Shown: positions 54,477-61,720 of the stretch, piece by piece | Position numbering within the stretch: the stretch's first letter is position 1 | How the letters are laid out: each line of letters opens with the position of its first letter | Assembly: GCA_015063885.1 (NCBI GenBank) | Contig: SVTH01000013.1 | Location: 1-61,720, forward strand | Direction of reading: 5' to 3' | Length of the DNA: 61,720 nucleotides | Source: Oscillospiraceae bacterium | GTDB taxonomy: Bacteria; Bacillota; Clostridia; Oscillospirales; CAG-382 | Made by a program: the position numbers and the translations under genes | Notes under the pieces: model-generated | Told to the model about the DNA's origin: nothing | The model's input: only the letters and a program-made list of their open reading frames with translations | Database searches by the model: none

Positions 54477-56906
54477 ATGGCACAACAGATCAAACAGGCT
54501 CACGTAGACGAGGCACTTCTCAACAAGCTTTCCCGCTACTTCGGTATTGCGCCGGAGGAGGCGACTCCTCAGCAGATGTACCAGGCGGTCGTATTGTCCG
54601 TCCGCGACCTGCTGGGCTCCCGCAACAAGGAGCTCATTCAAAAATCCAAAGAACAAGCGTCCAAGCAGGTCTTCTACCTGTGTATGGAGTTCCTGATGGG
54701 GCGCACCTTAAAGCTCAACCTTTGCAACCTGGGGATCGAGGAGATCTACCGCAAAGCGCTGAAGAAGCACGGCTTTTCCCTTGCCGAGATCTACGAGCTG
54801 GAGCCGGACCCCGGCTTGGGCAACGGCGGCCTGGGCAGACTTGCCGCCTGCTTCCTGGACGCATTGACCTCCCAGGACTATCCTGCAAAGGGCTTTTCTC
54901 TTTTGTACGAGTACGGCCTGTTCAAGCAGCGTATCGTAGACGGAGAACAGTTAGAGCTTCCCGATATCTGGCTCCCCGACGGCAACTGCTGGCTGGTACC
55001 CAGACAGGATAAGAAGGTGACCGTCCGCTTCGGCGGTACCGTCCGCGAGGAGTGGAGAGAGGGCCATTGCCACGTCATCCACGAGAACTGCGACGAGATC
55101 GAGGCAGTTCCCTACGATATGTTCATCACCGGCGGCGGTACGGATACCGTCAACACCCTGCGCCTGTGGAAGGCCAAGGATAAGGACGGCTTCGATATGA
55201 AGGCCTTCTCCCAGGGCCAGTATATCAAGGCTCTGGAGGAAAGCACCATGGCAGATACCCTGTGCAAGGTGCTCTATCCCGCAGATAACCACCACGAGGG
55301 CAAGCTGCTGCGTCTTTCTCAGCAGTATTTCCTGGTGTCTGCATCTCTGCAGAACATTTTGGGCAACCACCTGGCGCAGTATAAGACTCTGGAGAACCTG
55401 CCCGACAAGGTAGCCATCCACATCAACGATACCCATCCCGCCCTTGCCATCCCCGAGCTGATGCGCATCCTGATGGACCAGCACCATTTCTCCTGGGAAA
55501 AGGCTTGGGAGATCACCACTGCCACCGTCTCCTACACCAACCATACCGTGTTGCCCGAGGCGTTGGAGATGTGGAACGAAAACCTCTTCGCCATCAAGCT
55601 CCCCAGAATCCACTCCATCATCAAGGAGATCAATGAGCGCTTCTGCAAGGAAGCATGGGAGACCTTCATGGGCGACTGGGACAAGGTGGGCAGAATGTCC
55701 ATCCTGGGTCACGGCATGGTGCGTATGGCAAACCTGTCCGTCATCGGCTCTCACCATATCAACGGCGTTTCCGGCCTGCATTCCGACATCCTGAAGACCA
55801 CCGTGTTCAAGGATTACAACGATATGTACCCCAACCGCTTCACCAACGTGACCAACGGTATCGCACACCGCAAGTGGCTGTGCTATTCCAACCCCCGTCT
55901 GGCATCTCTGCTGGACGAGTGCATCGGTAAGGAGTACCGCAAGGATCCCGCACAGCTGGAGAAATTCCTGGCATTCTCCGAGGATGCCTCCGTCCTGGAG
56001 CGCCTGGAGAAGATCAAGAGGCAGAACAAGGCGGATTTTGCCAAGTATATCAAGGATACCAAGGGCATCCAGCTGGATCCCGACAGCATCTTCGACGTAC
56101 AGGCAAAGCGTCTCCACGAGTATAAGCGCCAGCTTCTCAACGCCATCCACATCATCGACCTGTATCAGCAGCTGAAGGAGAATCCCAACCTGGATATTCC
56201 TCCTCAGACCTTCCTGTTTGCGGCCAAGGCGGCTCCCGGATATTACCTGGCGAAGGATATCCTCCGCTTGATCTGCTACGTGGGCGCCGAGATCGAAAAG
56301 GATCCCGTCATCCGTAAGAAGCTCCGCGTGGTCTTCCTGGAAAACTACAACGTCACCCTGGCAGAGCATCTCATGCCCGCCGCAGAGATCTCCGAGCAGA
56401 TCTCCCTGGCAGGTAAGGAGGCCAGCGGTACCGGCAACATGAAGTTCATGATCAACGGTGCCCTCACCATCGGTACCCTGGACGGCGCCAACGTGGAAAT
56501 GGCTTCTCTCCTGGGCAAGGACAACATCTTCATCTTCGGCCACACGGCAGAAGAGGTGGAGGAGCTGTGGCGTAAGGGCTACTCTTCTTCCGATTATTAT
56601 AACAGAAACCCCAACCTGAAGCGTGCCATCGACAGCATGCAGGCAGGCTACGCAGGCAGATCCTTTGCGGACATCGCCAGATACCTGCTGTATTCCCACG
56701 GCGTTTCCGACCCCTTCATGTGCCTGGCGGACTACAGCTTCTACGCAGATGCTCACGACCGCTTGATCGAGGCCTACGGCGACAGAGACCGTTGGAACAA
56801 GATGTCCCTCACCAATATTGCCAAGGCAGGCTTCTTCGCCGCAGACCGCAGTATCCGTGAGTATGCGGACAACATTTGGGGTATCAAGCCCGTTAAGAAA
56901 GTATGA
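54477..56906 (+). CDS. glgP: Glycogen/starch phosphorylase
   Basis: This GT35 PLP enzyme releases glucose-1-phosphate from alpha-1,4-glucans. FYLCMEFLMGRTLKLNLCNLGI and GLGNGGLGRLAACFLD are in the N-terminal half. KVAIHINDTHPALAIPELMRILMD and the PLP-binding block EASGTGNMKFMINGALTIGT are in the C-terminal half. The 809-aa length is normal. ATG 54477 is followed by the next gene with a 4-nt overlap at the end, so the phosphorylase is translated with the GH13 enzyme. Confidence 0.97.
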   Translation: MAQQIKQAHVDEALLNKLSRYFGIAPEEATPQQMYQAVVLSVRDLLGSRNKELIQKSKEQASKQVFYLCMEFLMGRTLKLNLCNLGIEEIYRKALKKHGFSLAEIYELEPDPGLGNGGLGRLAACFLDALTSQDYPAKGFSLLYEYGLFKQRIVDGEQLELPDIWLPDGNCWLVPRQDKKVTVRFGGTVREEWREGHCHVIHENCDEIEAVPYDMFITGGGTDTVNTLRLWKAKDKDGFDMKAFSQGQYIKALEESTMADTLCKVLYPADNHHEGKLLRLSQQYFLVSASLQNILGNHLAQYKTLENLPDKVAIHINDTHPALAIPELMRILMDQHHFSWEKAWEITTATVSYTNHTVLPEALEMWNENLFAIKLPRIHSIIKEINERFCKEAWETFMGDWDKVGRMSILGHGMVRMANLSVIGSHHINGVSGLHSDILKTTVFKDYNDMYPNRFTNVTNGIAHRKWLCYSNPRLASLLDECIGKEYRKDPAQLEKFLAFSEDASVLERLEKIKRQNKADFAKYIKDTKGIQLDPDSIFDVQAKRLHEYKRQLLNAIHIIDLYQQLKENPNLDIPPQTFLFAAKAAPGYYLAKDILRLICYVGAEIEKDPVIRKKLRVVFLENYNVTLAEHLMPAAEISEQISLAGKEASGTGNMKFMINGALTIGTLDGANVEMASLLGKDNIFIFGHTAEEVEELWRKGYSSSDYYNRNPNLKRAIDSMQAGYAGRSFADIARYLLYSHGVSDPFMCLADYSFYADAHDRLIEAYGDRDRWNKMSLTNIAKAGFFAADRSIREYADNIWGIKPVKKV

Positions 56907-58750
56907 ACCGCGCGTTTTTGCGGGTGCTGAGGAACGGCAGGCCCGTGGGCTCCTATACCGTCCCCTACGGGGAAGAGGCGGAGCTCCGCTTCGGCATGCC
57001 CGAAGCCTCCCGGGTTTGGTTTTACCTGGGCAATGATGAAAAGGTGCTTCTCCGAAGAGAAGCGCCTTTCCTGCACAAAGAAGGGGAGCTTTCCGTCTTT
57101 TCCGTGACGGTGGATACCCGTGAGATCGCCCCCGAGGGAGACGGCCTGTTCTTCTTCCATTTCGAGGCGGAGACTCCCGCGGGGAGACGCTATACCGTTT
57201 GCGACCGCTCCCATATCGCCCTTTCCGACCGTTTTACCAACGAATTCCAATTGACGGTCTACAAAAACGAATATCCCGCCCCCGATTGGCTCACACGGGG
57301 CGTGTTCTACCATATCTTCGTGGACCGCTTCTGCAAAAGCGGCAGATCCATGCGCCGTACCGACGCCATCTACAACGAGGATTGGGAAAACGGTACCCCC
57401 GAGTACCCTCCCGTCAACGGCCAGGCCTTCCCCAACAACACCCACTTCGGCGGGGATCTCTACGGCGTGGCGGATAAGCTCAGCTACCTCAAGGACCTGG
57501 GGGTCACCGTCATTTACTTAAGCCCCATCGCAGACGCTTATTCCAACCATAAGTACGATACCGGGGATTACCTCACGGTGGATCCCACCTTCGGCGGGGA
57601 AAAGGCTCTTTCCGAGCTGGTGGAAAAGGCCCATTCCATGGGCATCCGCATCATCCTGGACGGGGTGTTCAACCACGTGGGGGACGACAGCGTGTATTTC
57701 AACCGCTACGGGAAGTACCAAGGCCCGGGCGCCTACCAGTCGGAGGACTCTCCTTATTATCCCTGGTTCACCTTCGGAAAGACACGGGACGACTACGAAA
57801 GCTGGTGGGGGATCAAGAACCTCCCCAAGCCCAAGAAGTGCAAGGAGTTCCGCTCCTTCATTTGCGAAAAGGTCATCCCCAAATACATGGCCCTGGGCAT
57901 TGACGGCTACCGCCTGGACGTGGTAGACGAGCTGGAAAGCGATTTCCTGGACGAGATCGTCTCTGCGGTGAAGCGGGCAAAGCCTGACGCCGCCATCATC
58001 GGCGAGGTGTGGGAGGATGCCTCCAACAAGATCGCCTACGACCAAAGAAAACGTTACTTCCGGGGGAAACAGCTCTCGGGCGTGATGAACTATCCCTTCC
58101 GCAACGGGCTGATCCACTTCTTGAAGTACGGGGATGCCTCTCTCCTGCGGGAGGTCACCGAGACCTTACATCAGCATTATCCTCCCAAGGCATTGTTGCA
58201 TACCATGAATAGTATCGGGACTCACGATACCGAGCGTATTCTCACCGTGCTGGGAGGAGAGGGAGATTTCGGTGAGCCCAACGAGGTGCTGGCAGTCCGC
58301 CGCATGACCAAAAAGCAGCGTGAAAAAGCGGTGAACGCCCTTATCTGCGGGTATACCCTGCTGGCCTGCCTTCCCGGCGTGCCCTGTATCTACTACGGGG
58401 ACGAAGCAGGGATGGAAGGCTACCACGACCCCTTCAACCGCCGCCCCTTCCCTTGGCACGCCATCGACGGCAAGCTTTACGGCGCCTTCCGTGCCGTGAA
58501 CCGCCTGCGGGGCAGGGAAAAGCTTTTCGGCGCAGAGGGCTTTGCCGTGCTGGACACCCCCGAGGGCATCTTCGCCTTCACCCGTTTCGACGAAACCGGC
58601 AGCATGACGGTGGTTTCCAACGCTTCTCAAAGCGCCTACCTCCATGTCTGCAAAGCGCCCGTCACAGATTTGATGACGGGGGAGACCCTTTCCGGGGAGA
58701 TCCTCGTCCCCGCCGGAAGCACAAGAATTTTAAAGGATCTGAGCGTATGA
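56903..58750 (+). CDS. GH13 alpha-glucan hydrolase (neopullulanase/maltogenic-amylase-like, 615 aa)
   Basis: An N-terminal beta-sandwich (about 1-120) precedes the GH13 barrel. DWLTRGVFYHIFVDRFCKSG and NTHFGGDLYGVADKLSYLKDLGVTVIYLSPI identify the CD-hydrolase subgroup. The catalytic residues are Asp339 (GYRLDVVDE), Glu368 (GEVWED) and Asp442 (THDTE). No signal peptide is present, so it acts inside the cell, fitting degradation or debranching of glycogen made by the neighbouring genes. Its stop overlaps the start of the acetyltransferase-like gene (ATGA). Confidence 0.92.
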   Translation: MNRAFLRVLRNGRPVGSYTVPYGEEAELRFGMPEASRVWFYLGNDEKVLLRREAPFLHKEGELSVFSVTVDTREIAPEGDGLFFFHFEAETPAGRRYTVCDRSHIALSDRFTNEFQLTVYKNEYPAPDWLTRGVFYHIFVDRFCKSGRSMRRTDAIYNEDWENGTPEYPPVNGQAFPNNTHFGGDLYGVADKLSYLKDLGVTVIYLSPIADAYSNHKYDTGDYLTVDPTFGGEKALSELVEKAHSMGIRIILDGVFNHVGDDSVYFNRYGKYQGPGAYQSEDSPYYPWFTFGKTRDDYESWWGIKNLPKPKKCKEFRSFICEKVIPKYMALGIDGYRLDVVDELESDFLDEIVSAVKRAKPDAAIIGEVWEDASNKIAYDQRKRYFRGKQLSGVMNYPFRNGLIHFLKYGDASLLREVTETLHQHYPPKALLHTMNSIGTHDTERILTVLGGEGDFGEPNEVLAVRRMTKKQREKAVNALICGYTLLACLPGVPCIYYGDEAGMEGYHDPFNRRPFPWHAIDGKLYGAFRAVNRLRGREKLFGAEGFAVLDTPEGIFAFTRFDETGSMTVVSNASQSAYLHVCKAPVTDLMTGETLSGEILVPAGSTRILKDLSV

Positions 58751-59502
58751 ACGAATTTGTAAAACAGATTGCCGCCGACGCCCGTGCTCTGGGTGTCAGA
58801 GAGGGAAGCGTCCTGCTGGTCCACTCCTCTCTCAAATCCCTGGGCAGACAGGGCTTGACCCCTGCCGACGTCATCGACGGTCTCCGTCTCGCCCTGGGTG
58901 ACCACGGGACCCTGGTGTTCCCCACCCTCAGCTATATGTCCTGCGGCCCTGCCCGCTCCCTCACCTTCGACGTGAAGAACACGCCGTCCTGCGTGGGCGC
59001 CATCCCCGAATACTTCCGCACCTCCCAAGAGGGCGTGCGCAGAAGCCTTTGCCCCACCCATTCCTGCGCCGCCGTAGGCGAACTGCGGGACGCGGTGGTA
59101 GGCGGCCACCACCTGGACAACACTCCCTGCGGGCCCAATTCTCCCTTCCACCGTGTCATGGAGCTGGACGGAAGCATCCTGTTCTTGGGATGCGGTACCA
59201 ACTGCAACACCTCCATGCACGCCATCGAGGAGCTTTCCCGCCCGGATTACCTGTTTGAGGAGTGCTATACCTACACTATGGTGAAAGAGGACGGCAGTAC
59301 CTGCGAACAGCCCTGCTACGCCCACGACTTCAAGGGCGTTTACCAGGCCTACAGCCGTATGGAGGACATCCTGACGGAAAAGGAACTGCAAAAGGGCAAC
59401 ATCCTTTCCGCCTCCTGCCATCTCATGCGGGCAGTCCCCTTGTGGGAAAAGGCAGACGCAAAGTACCGTGAGGACCCCCATTCTTTTATCGGAAAGCTGT
59501 AA
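58747..59502 (+). CDS. AAC(3)-family aminoglycoside N-acetyltransferase-like protein (251 aa)
   Basis: The sequence belongs to the antibiotic N-acetyltransferase (PF02522) family: EGSVLLVHSSLKSLGRQGLTPADVIDGLRLALGDHGTLVFPTLSY, then GAIPEYFRTSQEGVRRSLCPTHSCAAVG, PCGPNSPFHRVMELDGSILFLGCGTNCNTSMHAIEE. ATG 58747 overlaps the GH13 stop by 4 nt, so it is not a free-standing cassette but a member of the alpha-glucan operon. Chromosomal members such as YokD have unknown or non-aminoglycoside substrates. Resistance should not be assumed. Confidence 0.88.
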   Translation: MNEFVKQIAADARALGVREGSVLLVHSSLKSLGRQGLTPADVIDGLRLALGDHGTLVFPTLSYMSCGPARSLTFDVKNTPSCVGAIPEYFRTSQEGVRRSLCPTHSCAAVGELRDAVVGGHHLDNTPCGPNSPFHRVMELDGSILFLGCGTNCNTSMHAIEELSRPDYLFEECYTYTMVKEDGSTCEQPCYAHDFKGVYQAYSRMEDILTEKELQKGNILSASCHLMRAVPLWEKADAKYREDPHSFIGKL

Positions 59503-59532
59503 GAGGTTTTCCCACGGGAGCTGTGAATTGAT

Positions 59533-60657
59533 ATGACCGAGCAAGCATTGCTTTCCCTGTTCCGTACCTTGATGCGGGAATTCCGTTTGAAGGGGGAACT
59601 GGAGGATTACCGTGTCGTCAAGGTGGGCAACATCAACGATACCTATTTCATCGGTACCCGCACGGAGGAGGGGAAGCGGAAGGACTACACCGTACAGCGG
59701 CTGAACCATAAGGTGTTTCAAAACCCCGTTCAGGTGGCGGAAAACGCCTTTGCCGTTACCTCCCATATGGAGCGAAAGCTCCTTGCCGTGGGGCAGACGG
59801 ACATCCGCCGCAAGGTACTGCACGTTTACCGCAAGGAAGGCGGGGAGTTTTTCCACCGCAGTGAAGAGGGCGACTATTGGCGCGTCCTTTCCTACGTGTA
59901 CGATTCCCGCTGTGTAAACCACGCCGACGAGGAGATCCTGTACGGCACGGGCTACGCCTTCGGAGAATTCCAGCGGAACCTGTCGGATTTTCCCGCCCAC
60001 ACCCTGCACCATACCATTCCCGATTTCCACAACACCCCCAAGCGCTTTGCCGACCTCCGCACCTCCGGGGAGCGGGACGTCTGCGGGAGAAGGGAAGAGG
60101 TGGAAGAGGAGCTTGCCTATCTCCTTTCCATGGAAGGCTACGTTTCCCTGCTGGAGGACCTCCACGGGGAAGGGAAGCTGCCCTTGCGGGTGGTGCATAA
60201 CGACACCAAATGCAACAACGTGATGTTCGACGCCGAGACCCGCACCCCCTTGGCGGTGATCGACCTGGACACCGTGATGCCGGGGTACGTGGCCCACGAT
60301 TTCGGAGACGCCGTCCGTTTCGCCTGTAACACCGCATCCGAGGACGAGGAGGATCTCTCCCTGGTCTCTCTCAACCTGCGGGGCTACCAACGGTTGGCGG
60401 AGGGCTTTGTCCGCCCCCTTTTGGGCATTATCACCGAAAGTGAGTTCAACACCCTGCCCGACGGGGTGCTCATCATCACCCTGGAGCTTGCCGCCAGATT
60501 TTTAAAGGATTACCTGGACGGAGACGTATATTTCAAATGCCGCAAGGATCGCCACAACCTGATCCGTGCCCGCTGTCAGATCGCTTTGGCGAAGGATATC
60601 GCCGCAAAGCTGGAGGAAATGCGAACGCTTTTGAAGTCTCTTTCCGTTCAAAAATAA
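59533..60657 (+). CDS. APH-fold sugar kinase, NahK-like (374 aa)
   Basis: The fold is that of aminoglycoside phosphotransferases, and the best match by eye is N-acetylhexosamine 1-kinase (NahK/LnpB). GNINDTYFIGT is the nucleotide loop. VVHNDTKCNNVMFD carries the catalytic Asp (about 224) and Asn. AVIDLDTVMPGYVAHDFGDAVRFACNT carries the metal-binding Asp. At 374 aa it is slightly longer than NahK (about 359). It is 30 nt downstream of the AAC(3)-like gene. It could make GlcNAc-1-P or GalNAc-1-P from sugars released by the GH20 enzyme; glucose or maltose phosphorylation is an alternative. Confidence 0.8.
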   Translation: MTEQALLSLFRTLMREFRLKGELEDYRVVKVGNINDTYFIGTRTEEGKRKDYTVQRLNHKVFQNPVQVAENAFAVTSHMERKLLAVGQTDIRRKVLHVYRKEGGEFFHRSEEGDYWRVLSYVYDSRCVNHADEEILYGTGYAFGEFQRNLSDFPAHTLHHTIPDFHNTPKRFADLRTSGERDVCGRREEVEEELAYLLSMEGYVSLLEDLHGEGKLPLRVVHNDTKCNNVMFDAETRTPLAVIDLDTVMPGYVAHDFGDAVRFACNTASEDEEDLSLVSLNLRGYQRLAEGFVRPLLGIITESEFNTLPDGVLIITLELAARFLKDYLDGDVYFKCRKDRHNLIRARCQIALAKDIAAKLEEMRTLLKSLSVQK

Positions 60658-60708
60658 TTTAAAAATTGTTAAATGCGACAAAAATTCAAAAGAAAATCAG
60701 AAAAACTG

Positions 60709-60736
60709 TTGACAAATATAAAAAATTGTGTATAAT
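60709..60736 (+). promoter_or_regulatory. Promoter of the sigma-factor gene
   Basis: TTGACA (60709-60714), 16 nt, TATAAT (60731-60736). Transcription should start near 60743, so the ATG at 60739 cannot be the start codon. Confidence 0.85.
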
Positions 60737-60795
60737 GAATGAATGTGGTATGGAATATTCTGTACTGCAGTAAGATCGGTGGTGCGCCTTTGAAG

Positions 60796-61365
60796 ATGTT
60801 TTCCGATTCCGGAATAGGGCAGCCCGTTGCCGACGAGGCACGGTTGATCGCCCGCGCGCGCTTGGGTGACGGGGAGGCTTTTGCCGCCCTGGTGGAATCC
60901 TACAAGCGCTTGGTATATTGGCATATCTCTCATTCCGCATCCTTTGTCTCCGCCGCCGATGAGGAGGATCTGTTTCAGGAAGGGCTGGTTGGCCTGTTGA
61001 AGGCCGTCCGCACCTACGACGGTGTCTCCTCGGCGTTTGCGACCTATGCTTCCTCCTGTATCTGCCACAGCGTGATCAGCGCTGCCCGCCGTCTGCGGAA
61101 GCAAAACGGCGACGCAGTCCCCCTGGACGAAACAGAGCTGGTCTCAGGCAATTCGCCGGAAAGTGATTTCCTGGATCGTGAGAGCATATCGTTGCTCTAT
61201 GAGCGTGTTTTTTCGGAGCTTTCCAAGTATGAACGTTCCGTTTTTGAGCTGTATCTCAGCGACCGTTCTTATGCGGACATCGCCCGCTTGGTGGGCAAGT
61301 CCGAGAAAAGCATCGCCAACGCGATCTGCCGTATCCGCAGAAAGCTGAAGAAGCTTCTGGGATAA
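60796..61365 (+). CDS. SigH-like RNA polymerase sigma factor (189 aa)
   Basis: Region 2 is present as DEEDLFQEGLVGLLKAVRTYDG (about 54-75), and region 4 includes LSKYERSVFELYLSDRSYADIARLVGKSEKSIANAICRIRRKLKKLL. The latter resembles sigma-H (Spo0H) of Bacillus more than ECF sigmas. ATG 60796 is chosen; TTG 60790 is also possible. It lies downstream of the predicted transcription start. Given spoIIGA-sigE and dpaAB in the window, a role in entry into sporulation is plausible, though competence or stress is not excluded. Confidence 0.87.
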   Translation: MFSDSGIGQPVADEARLIARARLGDGEAFAALVESYKRLVYWHISHSASFVSAADEEDLFQEGLVGLLKAVRTYDGVSSAFATYASSCICHSVISAARRLRKQNGDAVPLDETELVSGNSPESDFLDRESISLLYERVFSELSKYERSVFELYLSDRSYADIARLVGKSEKSIANAICRIRRKLKKLLG

Positions 61366-61434
61366 CCCATCCTCGCTAATATTCTCCGGGTGTTATCCCG
61401 AGAGTATTATAAAAATACTACAAGGAGTAAGCAA

Positions 61435-61710
61435 ATGTACGAAGACAAGACTTTGGTTTGCAAAGACTGCGGTAACGAATTCGTGTTCACCGCCGGTGAG
61501 CAGGCATTCTATGCTGAAAAGGGCTTCCAGAACGAGCCTCAGAGATGCAAAGCTTGCAGAGACGCAAAGAAGAACGCTGCAAGAGCGCCCAGAGAGATGT
61601 TCGAGACCGTATGCGCCAACTGCGGTAAAGTAGCGAGAGTTCCTTTCCAGCCGTCGACCGACAGACCGGTACTTTGCAGCGAGTGTTTCGCAGCAAAGAG
61701 AGCAAACTAA
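61435..61710 (+). CDS. Zinc-ribbon domain protein (91 aa)
   Basis: Four Cys pairs are visible: CKDCGNEF, RCKACRDAKK, CANCGKV and CSECFAAKR, giving two zinc ribbons of the zf-trcl and CxxC types. MYEDKTLVCKDCGNEFVFTAGEQ is the common opening of this small Firmicutes family. ATG 61435 has AAGGAG 8 nt upstream; the frame upstream to 61390 is not used. It may bind RNA or ribosomes; function is unknown. Confidence 0.9.
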   Translation: MYEDKTLVCKDCGNEFVFTAGEQAFYAEKGFQNEPQRCKACRDAKKNAARAPREMFETVCANCGKVARVPFQPSTDRPVLCSECFAAKRAN

Positions 61711-61720
61711 TCAACTTATA

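Noticed and set aside
58747..60657. Aminoglycoside resistance cassette
   Set aside because: The acetyltransferase-like and kinase-like genes are coupled to glycogen genes and the kinase resembles sugar kinases; family membership alone does not show resistance.
1..61720. tRNA or rRNA genes
   Set aside because: Scanning for tRNA arms (GGTTCGAATCC-type) and rRNA landmarks on both strands gave nothing convincing.

Overview
The window looks like a chromosomal segment of a G+C-rich, spore-forming Clostridia-type Firmicute, possibly gut-associated. The evidence is gene content: spoIIGA-sigE, dipicolinate synthase spoVFA/spoVFB (dpaA/dpaB), a SpoIVFB-like M50 protease, a SigH-like sigma factor, the ispA/dxs/tlyA/nadK/argR/recN run typical of Firmicutes, and a glgC-glgD pair. 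Promoters are textbook sigma-A sites, nearly all with 17-nt spacers. No rRNA, tRNA, CRISPR array, prophage or recognisable transposase was seen.

Layout. 1-12.2 kb (minus strand): dacA, rluB-like, xseB, ispA, a 0.96-kb gene-poor region packed with hairpins, a DUF21-like membrane protein, dxs, tlyA, nadK, argR, recN, a VanZ-like gene and a lipoprotein. 12.3-13.9 kb (+): galE and a hypothetical gene. 13.9-18.2 kb (minus): a YtrA/GntR-regulated ABC exporter cassette with three paralogous membrane proteins. 18.2-21.1 kb (minus): an NTP_transf_5-like protein, sigE and spoIIGA. 21.2-22.8 kb (+): a 66-aa membrane protein, an M50 protease and a HAD phosphatase. 22.8-30.9 kb (minus): a DUF4855-like lipoprotein, an orphan oligopeptide-binding lipoprotein, an amidohydrolase and a membrane pyrophosphatase. 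31.2-33.0 kb (+): a GH20-like hexosaminidase. 33.1-34.3 kb: an AT-richer island with a 5'-truncated toxin-like fragment and two small secreted or membrane ORFs. 34.3-38.5 kb: dpaB/dpaA, a transglutaminase-like lipoprotein, and a class V aminotransferase beside a DUF3343 protein. 38.6-46.1 kb (+): nadE, gltX, glnS, glf and a GT2 glycosyltransferase. 46.3-49.8 kb (minus): a membrane protein, pnp and rpsO. 50.2-60.7 kb (+): a glycogen and alpha-glucan locus (small membrane protein, glgC, glgD, glgA, glgP, GH13 enzyme, AAC(3)-like acetyltransferase, NahK-like kinase). 60.8-61.7 kb (+): a SigH-like sigma factor and a zinc-ribbon protein.

How the genes work together. Sporulation functions are spread over several loci: early sigma-factor activation, a candidate pro-SigK-type protease and spore dipicolinate. 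GlgC/D/A build, and GlgP and the GH13 enzyme break down, an alpha-glucan reserve. GH20, GalE and the NahK-like kinase could together handle amino-sugar glycans.

The most unusual signals are not ordinary genes. (1) A modular dispersed hairpin repeat occurs in at least five intergenic copies. (2) A run of ten back-to-back hairpins lies at 8225-8532. (3) The rpsO leader and the rpsO-pnp spacer each hold two interleaved complementary segment pairs, i.e. potential pseudoknots or switches. (4) Three tandem membrane paralogs end in the same QLGI(P/S)SELQ tail. (5) A perfect 10-bp inverted-repeat operator overlaps the -10 of the ABC cassette. (6) NadE carries Gly where the glutaminase cysteine should be. 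(7) The small AT-rich island carries a headless toxin-like fragment.
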